Origin: Chloroflexota bacterium
Lineage (GTDB): Bacteria; Chloroflexota; Dormibacteria; Aeolococcales; Aeolococcaceae
Length of the DNA stretch: 10,843 nucleotides
Direction of reading: 5' to 3'
NCBI GenBank assembly: GCA_005889515.1
Contig: VBHE01000313.1
Location: forward strand, 1-10,843
Shown: piece after piece, positions 5,475-10,843 of the stretch
How positions within the stretch are numbered: the first letter of the stretch is position 1
Layout: each line of letters begins with the position of its first letter
The notes under the pieces: generated by a model
Told to the model about the DNA's origin: nothing
Database searches by the model: none
The model's input: only the letters and a program-made list of their open reading frames with translations
Made by a program: the position numbers and the translations under genes

Positions 5475-7061
5475 CGGCGGCTTCGTCGGGAACAGCGACC
5501 AGATCGCCGGGTCCTCGAAGCCGAGGCGCCAGACCGCCGTCCCCCGCAACCCGTTCGGACCGACGAGGGCGAGCTTGCGCGCCAGGCTGTCGGCGTCGTC
5601 GAAGTAGGTGACCGCGTCCCCGGCGCCGCTGCGGACGAACGGGGTGGAGCCGCCGAAGTCGTAGTCGAGCCGTGACCCGGGGGCGGCGAGGACGGTCTCG
5701 AGCGCCGGGGCGTAGCCGTCGGCGGGGGCGCCGGTGAGCGTCCAGGACCGGGCGTAGAGGGGCATGCCGAGCAGCGCCCGGCTGCCGGAGAGGTGGCTGA
5801 GGCTGCCCTGGAGGAGCAGACGGTCCCAGTCCAGGCCGGCCACCGGGCCGGGGACGGTGCTGGGCCCGTGCTCCTCGTAGGCCATCAGGGTGACGAGGTC
5901 GGCGTGGTGGAGGATCGAGGAGAGGTCGTAGGCGCCGGAGTAGAAGTTGAGGTGGTTCGGCTTGTGGGGCACGACCGCGACCGCGAGCTTGCGGCCGTCG
6001 GAGTGGAGCCCGCCGGCGAGGGCGCTGATGAAGCCGCTGAGATGGTCGCGGTCGGCGGGGGGGACGCTCTCGAAGTCGAGGTCGATGCCCGGGAAGCCGC
6101 CGTCGGCGGCCGCGGCGCGGAGCGCGTCGACCATCCGCCCGGCGGCGGCGGGATCCTCGAGCAGGCTCGCGACCGCGGCGCTGTCGAACTCCGCGTTCTG
6201 GACGAGCGGCCAGACCGGCACCCCGGCGGCCTCGGCGGCGGCGACCGCGGGCGGATCCGCGGCCCCGGTCACGGTGCCGTCCTGGTGGGCGACCAGGCCG
6301 GTCGGGCTGAGCAGGGAGATCCGCCCGATGTTGGCGGCGACCGACGCCCGCGACGCGGCGGTGGCGACGCTGAAGGCGAGCAGCGTCCGCGCCGGCGGGG
6401 GCGCCGCCGGAGCGGGGACGACCCGCATCCGCACCGCCCCCGGCGCCACCGCGCCGAGGTCGAGGTCGACCGCGGCGGCGAGGTGGGAGCCGAGCTCGGT
6501 GCGGAACACCGGCAGGTGGAGCCGCCCTCCCGGAGGCGCCGGCCAGGAGACCCGGAGGTGGTGGTCGTCGACCCAGGAACGGGTCCCCCCGGCCACCGCC
6601 CGCTCGACCTCCGCCGGGTCGGCGGGGGCGAGCTCGAGGGCGAGGTCGAGGACGGTGCCGTCGCGGGGGTCGGCGTGGAGCGCCGCCATCGCCCCCGCGG
6701 GGGCGACGACGTGGAAGCCGAGGCGGTGGTTGCCGCGGCCGACCACGTCGAGGTCGAGGTGGTGGGCCGAGCCGAGCGCCATCGGGGCGACCGACGCGAC
6801 CAGCGCCCCGGCCTGGGAGCGGAGGTCGAGCGGACGGCTGTCGAGCATCGCCTTCCCCTCGTCGGCGGCGAGCGGCCGGGCGGCGGAGATCCGCAGGTCG
6901 AGGGTGGGCGGCACCGAGGTGCTGCCGTCGCCGAGGCTGCGACCCCCGGCGCTGACGACCACCGGGCCGGTCGCCCGCGCCGGCGCCTCCGCCGGGGTCG
7001 CGCTGCCGCACCCGAGCAGGAGCAGGGCACAGATCGAAGCGGCGGCACGGCGGCCGGGCAT
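5466..7061 (-). CDS. GH18-type glycosidase, exported lipoprotein
   Basis: The start ATG at 7061 is chosen because it gives a clean lipoprotein signal: MPGRRAAAS, a hydrophobic run, and lipobox LLLLGC with Cys18. The frame stays open upstream, but that part is Arg/Pro-rich and looks non-coding. Product length is 531. Residues about 30-220 form an unassigned beta-rich region, possibly Ig-like. Residues about 225-525 are a GH18 TIM barrel of the YdhD/SleL type: a NIGRISLLSPTGLV strand, VPVWPLVQN, the catalytic DxDxE motif GIDLDFES (Glu331), AVVPHKPN, LVTLMAYEEHGP, LLGMPLYARSW and a C-terminal GTAVWRLGFEDP. Such enzymes cleave beta-1,4 bonds next to N-acetylglucosamine in peptidoglycan or chitin-like glycans. 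It is expected on the outer face of the membrane. No LysM or other wall-binding module is present. The true substrate is unknown. Confidence 0.88.
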   Translation of the reverse strand: MPGRRAAASICALLLLGCGSATPAEAPARATGPVVVSAGGRSLGDGSTSVPPTLDLRISAARPLAADEGKAMLDSRPLDLRSQAGALVASVAPMALGSAHHLDLDVVGRGNHRLGFHVVAPAGAMAALHADPRDGTVLDLALELAPADPAEVERAVAGGTRSWVDDHHLRVSWPAPPGGRLHLPVFRTELGSHLAAAVDLDLGAVAPGAVRMRVVPAPAAPPPARTLLAFSVATAASRASVAANIGRISLLSPTGLVAHQDGTVTGAADPPAVAAAEAAGVPVWPLVQNAEFDSAAVASLLEDPAAAGRMVDALRAAAADGGFPGIDLDFESVPPADRDHLSGFISALAGGLHSDGRKLAVAVVPHKPNHLNFYSGAYDLSSILHHADLVTLMAYEEHGPSTVPGPVAGLDWDRLLLQGSLSHLSGSRALLGMPLYARSWTLTGAPADGYAPALETVLAAPGSRLDYDFGGSTPFVRSGAGDAVTYFDDADSLARKLALVGPNGLRGTAVWRLGFEDPAIWSLFPTKPPRP

Positions 7062-7069
7062 GGAGGGGG

Positions 7070-7075
7070 AGTCTA
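7070..7075 (-). promoter_or_regulatory. Putative -10 box TAGACT for leaderless GH18 transcript
   Basis: TAGACT on the minus strand fits TANNNT and ends 8 nt before the lipoprotein ATG at 7061. The bases in between (ccccctcc) are pyrimidine-only, so no Shine-Dalgarno is possible. This is the same geometry as before the pterin synthase and nuclease genes. No convincing -35 was found. Confidence 0.42.
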
Positions 7076-7189
7076 GGCGGCGAGCGGGTGTTCGGCGAGC
7101 CACCGAGCCGGTCCGGAGGCGCGGTGTCGCCGACGCAAGATTCCCCTCAGGGTCGCGTTTGACCCGAGGAAGCCGCCCTGTGGACGGCG

Positions 7190-7224
7190 GACGGAAGGAA
7201 GAGAGGCGCGGTGCTCCCACCGCG
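7190..7224 (+). promoter_or_regulatory. Adaptor gene leader: purine-rich SD-like run followed by a hairpin
   Basis: The purine-rich run ggaaggaagagagg (7193-7206) is a good anti-16S match but lies 25 nt from the GTG at 7232. Between them CGCGGTG (7207-7213) and CACCGCG (7218-7224) form a perfect 7-bp stem with a 4-nt loop. Folding would bring the run to about 7 nt from the start codon. The rest of the 170-bp divergent gap has a TTGACC (7159-7164) without a good -10 partner. Confidence 0.35.
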
Positions 7225-7231
7225 ATGCTGA

Positions 7232-9180
7232 GTGGACAGACGACTCGTCGTACGGGTCGAGCGCACGTCACGGCTCCGATGGCTACGGCGGCTGCGCCCC
7301 TGGCTGGAGCTCAGCGCCCGGGGACGAGCGGCGCTCATCGTCATGGTGTTGATGATCTGCGCGATCGTGGGCTTCGCCGCCCAGCAGGTGGCGACCGCCC
7401 CCGTCGAGGCCCTCGACGTCGCCGGCAACATCGAACCCGCCAGGCAGACCTTCCTCGACTTCGGTGTGACGGGTGTCGTCCAGGCCGTGAACGTCAAGGC
7501 CGGGCAGGCGGTCCAGGCCGGAGCCGTCCTCGCCCAGCTCGACGACGCCACTCTCTCCGCCCAGGTCACACAGGCGCGGGCCGCCGTCGACACGGCCGGC
7601 CTCAAGATGAGACAGGATGCCGAGACGTCCCCGGCGGCACAGGCGGAGGCGGCGGCGGTGACCGCGGTCGCCACCAGCAGGCTGGAGGAGGCCGCCGCCG
7701 AGGCGAACCTGGCGGACACCGCACGGCTCACCGAGCTCGGCGTCGAGGCCGCCCAGCTGGGGCTGACCGGCGGTCAGTCCGCCGCCGCAGCGGCGCAGGT
7801 TCAGCTGGGCGCCGCCCAGGCGAATCTCGTCGACATCCAGCGCAGCGCCGCGGCGGCCGTCGTGGCGGCGCAGCAGGCCGTCGACTCCGCCGCGGCGATC
7901 GGCCAGGGCGCCGTGAACGCCGCCGAGGTCCAGCTGGCGACCGCCGAGCGGAATCTGTCGGACCAGCAGAAGGTGAGCCAGAAGATGGTCACCTCCTCCC
8001 GGGCCGGGGTGAGCTCTGCGCAGGCGACGCTGAAGGCCGACCAGGCGACGCTCGCGACCGACACGATGACCGAGAGCACGGCGTGTCCCACAGATCCCGC
8101 CTGCTCGACCGCCAAGGAGACGGTGGCGGCCGACAAGGCGGCCGTCGCCGCCGACCAGGCGATGGTGAAGACCGCCCAGGCGAAGCTCACCCAGGACCAG
8201 GCCACCGCCAACCAGGATGTGAACCAGGCCGCCGCCACCGTCGCGAACGACCAGGCCACCCTCAAGAACACACAGATCGCCGCAGCGGTCGCGGTGAAGA
8301 GCGCGCAGACCACGCTGGCGCAGACGCAGGCCGCGGCAAGGCAGGCGGGCGACCAGGCGGCAGCACAGCTCGCCGCGAGCCAGGTCAGCCTCCAGGCGGC
8401 GCAGGGGGAGGGCATCGGTGCGGCCCAGAACGCCCTGCAGCAGGCGCAGGCGAAGGGACAGCAGAGCAACGACCAGGGCGCCGCCCAGCTCGCCGCCTCG
8501 CGGTTCGCGCGGGCGTCGGCGGAACAGGCGCTCGCCTCGTTCCCCCAGGACGCGCTTCTCCTTCAGCTGCAGCAGGACCAGGACCAGGTCAATGCCGCCC
8601 GGTCGGTCCTCGCGGTGGCCCAGCACAACGCCAGCAAGGGCTCGATCGTCGCGCCCGTCGCCGGGGTCGTCGACCATGTCAACGTCGTCGCCGGCCAGAG
8701 CGCCGGGCCGCCGGCGGTGACCACGACCCACGCCATCGTGCTCGAGACCCCCGACGCCTTCCAGCTCACCGCTCCGGTCCGCGACATCGTCATGCCATCG
8801 TGCAGGTGACGCCGGCGGGCTCGTCCCAGACCCTCGTCGGCACGATCACCGACATCGCGCCCTCGGCGACCATCCGGTCGGGCATCACGACCTTCGACGT
8901 CACCGCCACCTTCGAGGCGAAGGGGGTGGACGTCCGGCCGGGCATGAGCGCGAAGATGAGGATCTACCTCGGCGCCGCGCCGGGAGCCTCACCGCAGCCG
9001 GTCCCCGGCCTCGGCTCCCCCCTCCCCGCGCCGTCGTCCTCGCCCTCGCCCCAGTTCCCGGAGCTGCCCACCCTTCCCGGGATCCCGTCGCCGGGCGCGC
9101 TGCCGGAGGTGCCGTCATTGCCGGCACTGCCCTCCAACGAGCCCCCGCTGCCGTCCCTGCCCCCGCTGCCGTCCCCGTAG
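7232..9180 (+). CDS. HlyD/membrane-fusion-type adaptor with long coiled coil and Pro-rich tail, split by a frameshift near 8790
   Basis: Periplasmic or extracytoplasmic adaptors couple an inner-membrane transporter to export across the envelope. GTG 7232 directly follows an in-frame TGA. Residues 1-30 are basic and cytoplasmic, and 31-52 form one transmembrane helix. The first half of a lipoyl-like domain is LDFGVTGVVQAVNVKAGQ and the second half is SIVAPVAGVVDHVNVVAGQ (about 470-490). Between them, about 105-465, is an Ala/Gln/Asp-rich coiled coil with many TLxxDQAT-like repeats and one Cys-x5-Cys loop (Cys285, Cys291). The first frame ends at VRDIVMPSCR, but the beta-barrel continues in another frame from 8791: HAIVQVTPAGSS, GTITDIAPSATIRSG, VRPGMSAKMRIYL. 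About 8-10 residues also seem to be missing at the join. The tail (about 9000-9178) is Pro/Leu/Ser-rich and ends PPLPSLPPLPSP. No ABC or RND transporter gene is adjacent. Confidence 0.85.
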
Positions 9181-9187
9181 TCGAAGC

Positions 9188-9206
9188 CCGCGGCTCTCAG
9201 CCGTGG
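9188..9206. terminator. Possible bidirectional terminator hairpin between convergent genes
   Basis: ccgcggct (9188-9195) and agccgtgg (9199-9206) pair over 8 positions with one G-U and a 3-nt loop. It lies in the 16-bp gap between the adaptor stop and the repeat-protein stop, and covers the latter. No T-run follows. Confidence 0.3.
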
Positions 9207-10246
9207 TGGCCGTGGTGACCGCTGTGGAAGTGGAAGGGGCGGAGACCGTCCGAGAAGCCGAGGTCGCCGAGTCCGAACCCGAGATCTCCGACGCCGCCGA
9301 GGAGGTGACGGAGCGAGAACACGTCCTCGTCGAGCAGGAGGCCGGCGAGGATGGTGTCCTGGTCGAGCAGGGTCTGGGGCGGTGCGAAGCCCATCGACGG
9401 AGCCAGACCGACCACGGGAAGGATGGTGTTCTGGACGATCGGAGGCGCCACCGTGAGCACTCCGTTCGCGGGAGAGATCGTCGCGCCCTGCGGACTGCCG
9501 AGGACGGTGCCCGCGGGGAGGGTCCCCTGCGCCGAGAAGACGCCCTGCACGGGGACCGAGGTCGTGCCTCCACCCGCGGAGCCGGCCAGGGGCAGCTTCG
9601 CCGTGCCGGAGAACTGGCCGCCAAGGTTGACCACCTGTCCACCCAGGGGGGGCATGGTCTCGGATGAGGGTGCGCCGCCCAGGGAGATCACCCGGAGCGG
9701 AGGCATGAATCCGCCGAACGACTGTGGACCGCCGAACGACTCTGGACCGCTCGGGAGTGTCGTGGAGAAGACGTTGCTCTGGAACAGCGTCGGGAAAAGG
9801 CTGTTCTGCGGGAACAGTGTGCTCGTCGAGAACATGCTGCTCCCTCCCTGGGCCGACGTCGGGAAGAGGCCACTCTGGGGGAGCAGGCTGTTGGAGAAGA
9901 GGCCGGACTGCGGAAGCAGCGTGTTCGGGAACAACCCGCTCGTCGGCAGCAGGCTGCTCGGGAAGAGGCTGCTCTGCCGGAAGAGGCTGTTGGAGAACAG
10001 GCCGGACTGCGGCAGGAGCGAGCTCGGGAACAACCCGCTGGTCGGGAGCAGGCTGCTCGGGAAGAGGCTGCTCTGCGGGAAGAGGCTGCTCGGGAACAGG
10101 CTTCCGGGCGTGAGCAGGCCACCGCCCGACAGTGGACCGCCGGTCGGCAACAGGCCCTGCGCCGAGACGACGTCGGTGGTGGCCGCCAGACCGACGGCGA
10201 CCGCAGCGGCCGAGGTGATCAGTCGAATCCGCGGTCCGGCTCTCAC
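9197..10246 (-). CDS. Secreted 11-residue-repeat protein with His-rich C-terminus, unrecognised family
   Basis: The preferred start is GTG 10246. An in-frame GTG at 10258 abuts the gaaggg run, leaving no Shine-Dalgarno spacing, whereas 10246 has aagggtgggg upstream. The product is 349 residues. Residues 1-29 are a signal peptide: Arg-rich start, AAAVAVGLAA core, VSA cleavage site. No lipobox is present. After a Gly/Leu linker come seven 11-residue units (50-126) of consensus LFPSSLLPQSG. Units 2-4 and 5-7 form a duplicated 33-residue block. Degenerate units continue to about 160 (MFSTSTLFPQNSLFP). Then comes a Gly/Pro/Val-rich region without charged clusters (GQVVNLGGQFSGTAKLPLAG, GVFSAQGTLPAG). 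A final acidic-hydrophobic stretch (LLDEDVFSLRHLLGG, two GDLGF copies) leads to the end FHFHSGHHGHHG. There is no enzymatic motif and no cell-wall anchor. I do not recognise the family. An extracellular structural, adhesive or surface-layer role fits the composition but is inference. Confidence 0.82.
   Translation of the reverse strand: MRAGPRIRLITSAAAVAVGLAATTDVVSAQGLLPTGGPLSGGGLLTPGSLFPSSLFPQSSLFPSSLLPTSGLFPSSLLPQSGLFSNSLFRQSSLFPSSLLPTSGLFPNTLLPQSGLFSNSLLPQSGLFPTSAQGGSSMFSTSTLFPQNSLFPTLFQSNVFSTTLPSGPESFGGPQSFGGFMPPLRVISLGGAPSSETMPPLGGQVVNLGGQFSGTAKLPLAGSAGGGTTSVPVQGVFSAQGTLPAGTVLGSPQGATISPANGVLTVAPPIVQNTILPVVGLAPSMGFAPPQTLLDQDTILAGLLLDEDVFSLRHLLGGVGDLGFGLGDLGFSDGLRPFHFHSGHHGHHG
9869..10099 (-). 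repeat. 33-bp tandem repeat, seven units, in-frame coding
   Basis: Seven consecutive 33-bp units encode 11-residue repeats. Starts from the right are 10099, 10066, 10033, 10000, 9967, 9934 and 9901. Units at 10066-9968 and 9967-9869 make a 99-bp higher-order duplication with the order PTSG, PQSG, SNS-type. The units are near-identical, not perfect, and differ by codon-level substitutions. Period 33 keeps every frame open, which produces long false reading frames on both strands. Confidence 0.9.
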
Positions 10247-10282
10247 AGCACACCCCACCCTTCTCGCACGCCTGCCTCGGCG

Positions 10283-10319
10283 CTCCGGTTCCCCATTGTA
10301 CGAAGCCGGACTACCGGAG
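10283..10319. promoter_or_regulatory. Inverted repeat flanking the -10 of the repeat-protein gene
   Basis: CTCCGGT (10283-10289) and ACCGGAG (10313-10319) are exact reverse complements, 23 bp apart, with the TACAAT box between them. The arrangement suits an operator but the arms are only 7 bp. No regulator gene is visible. Confidence 0.28.
10295..10300 (-). promoter_or_regulatory. Putative -10 box TACAAT for the repeat-protein gene
   Basis: TACAAT on the minus strand is a near-consensus -10, predicting a transcript start near 10288 and a leader of about 40 nt before GTG 10246. Unlike the other genes here, this one would have a leader and a Shine-Dalgarno. A good -35 at 16-18 bp was not found. 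Confidence 0.45.
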
Positions 10320-10325
10320 GGTCGG

Positions 10326-10335
10326 AATCGCGATT
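10326..10335. promoter_or_regulatory. 10-bp palindrome AATCGCGATT upstream of the repeat-protein promoter
   Basis: A perfect palindrome about 25 bp upstream of the TACAAT box. It is AT-flanked in very GC-rich DNA, which makes it stand out as a possible activator or repressor site. Confidence 0.28.
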
Positions 10336-10843
10336 GGGAAGGACGCGCCGGCAGGGCTCACCGTCACGCCATCGACCGGTTGCGTCCCCCTGCTGCGGCG
10401 AGCCCCCGTGTCATCGCAGGTCACACCGTGTCAGCCTTTGTCACGCCCTCCAGGTGGACGGTTCTGACAGACGGCCGCACGGCTTCGTGGTCGAGGCCAC
10501 TCGGCCGTGCACCTGTCCCGGAAGCCCGGATCTCAGACACGGCGGCCGAGACGCCGCCGAGTGGAGGCGGGAAGGGAGGTGACCAGCATCCAGCGCGTCG
10601 GCATCGCCGTCCCGGCGGCGGTCGTCGTCTGTCCGTGGGCCACCGGGCGTGGACGGTCGCCATGCCCGGTGGAGGTCTGATGGCGACGATGGCGGGCAGA
10701 GCGGGGGTCGCCAGGATCGTCGAGCCGGCCCGCCAGGTGGTCCGGGATCGGCCGCAGGGGGCGCGGTCGTCCGTTCGTCACCACGCTGCGGCGGTGGAGG
10801 CCTGCGGCGAGGACGGGGGACGCTCGTGGCTGGCACGAGAGCT
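10336..10843. other. About 500 bp with no convincing gene
   Basis: All reading frames here give Arg/Pro/Ser-rich translations without recognisable motifs on either strand. Short direct echoes gtcac/tgtca occur at 10420-10444. A 33-codon frame from GTG 10579 has a hydrophobic start but stops at 10680. No RNA gene or terminator is apparent. The segment may be upstream regulatory DNA or a damaged gene. Confidence 0.5.
10680..10843 (+). CDS. Weak partial open frame at the right edge
   Basis: ATG 10680 follows ggagg at a spacing of about 4 nt and stays open to the window end (54 codons). It begins MATMAGRAGVARIVEPARQV. The translation is Arg/Ala/Gly-rich and resembles no family I know. It is listed only because of the Shine-Dalgarno and the open right end. 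It could equally be chance. Confidence 0.18.
   Translation, partial: MATMAGRAGVARIVEPARQVVRDRPQGARSSVRHHAAAVEACGEDGGRSWLARE

Noticed and set aside
5404..7076. Long frames overlapping the GH18 gene on both strands
   Set aside because: Arg/Pro/Gly-rich or Glu/Val/Gly-rich shadow translations without motifs. The GH18 frame has a lipobox and catalytic DxDxE.
7062..7271. N-terminal extension of GH18 upstream of ATG 7061
   Set aside because: The extension would bury the lipoprotein signal 70 residues inside the protein, and it overlaps the divergent adaptor start.
7283..8731. Minus-strand frame opposite the adaptor coiled coil
   Set aside because: The Leu/Gly/Arg-rich translation mirrors the Ala/Gln repeats. 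It has no domain and no start signal.
5947..8790. Long plus-strand frame continuing into the adaptor C-terminus
   Set aside because: Upstream of 8791 it is antisense to the GH18 gene and then out of frame with the adaptor, with Arg/Gly-rich low-complexity translation. Only the part from 8791 is real coding.
9857..10099. CRISPR-like array of about 33-bp units
   Set aside because: The units are contiguous with no unique spacers and encode an in-frame protein repeat.
9724..10113. Plus-strand Cys/Gly-rich frame with repeated GCSGRGCSAGRGC-like units
   Set aside because: It is the antisense reading of the 33-bp coding repeats. A period divisible by three keeps all frames open. The minus-strand frame has a signal peptide, an SD and continues sensibly beyond the repeats.
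8964..10253. Minus-strand frame with PEQPLPAEQPLPEQPA repeats
   Set aside because: Shifted frame of the same repeats. It lacks a signal peptide, turns Arg-rich outside the repeats and overlaps the convergent adaptor gene.
10421..10836. Minus-strand Arg/Pro-rich frames at the right edge
   Set aside because: Composition is typical of non-coding high-GC shadow frames. No motif, no Shine-Dalgarno and no neighbour support.

Overview
The window is about 10.8 kb of very GC-rich bacterial chromosome. It carries eight gene-sized coding regions packed with almost no spacing. No rRNA, tRNA, CRISPR array, insertion sequence or phage gene was seen. The gene set, the exonuclease-dead PolA, the apparently leaderless TANNNT starts and the archaeal-looking pterin synthase point to a high-GC, probably monoderm lineage. 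Candidatus Dormibacterota, deep Chloroflexota and Actinomycetota are candidates. The lineage is inferred from gene style, not proved.

Layout. (1) Positions 1-4404, minus strand: a compact unit read polA, then fpg (mutM), then a PAP2-family phosphatase, then the N-terminus of a GT4-type glycosyltransferase that runs off the left edge. Consecutive genes overlap or lie within about 15 bp. (2) Positions 4405-4425: a 21-bp divergent intergenic segment whose two predicted -10 boxes overlap on opposite strands. (3) Positions 4426-5456, plus strand: a 6-pyruvoyl-tetrahydropterin synthase/QueD-like protein and a DUF151 bifunctional nuclease family protein. (4) Positions 5466-7061, minus strand: a GH18-type lipoprotein, convergent with the nuclease gene. 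(5) Positions 7232-9180, plus strand: an HlyD/membrane-fusion-type adaptor with a very long Ala/Gln-rich coiled coil and a Pro-rich tail. (6) Positions 9197-10246, minus strand: an unrecognised secreted protein built on an 11-residue Leu/Phe/Pro/Ser repeat. (7) Positions 10259-10843: putative promoter and operator sites, then sequence in which no convincing gene was found.

The most striking observation is a perfect 60-bp direct repeat. One copy sits naturally in a hydrophobic helix of the PAP2 gene. The second replaces the helix-two-turn-helix core of Fpg, in frame, leaving a chimeric and probably inactive glycosylase. Three other genes (PAP2, polA, HlyD) each have their conserved motifs split over two frames by a small indel. 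Four damaged genes in 10 kb, one of them polA, suggest assembly or consensus errors as the default explanation. Real local decay or recombination remains possible.

The best candidate for new biology is the 11-residue-repeat secreted protein, together with the odd adaptor that converges on it. The second is the 21-bp back-to-back leaderless promoter between polA and the pterin synthase. No complete new multi-gene system could be demonstrated.
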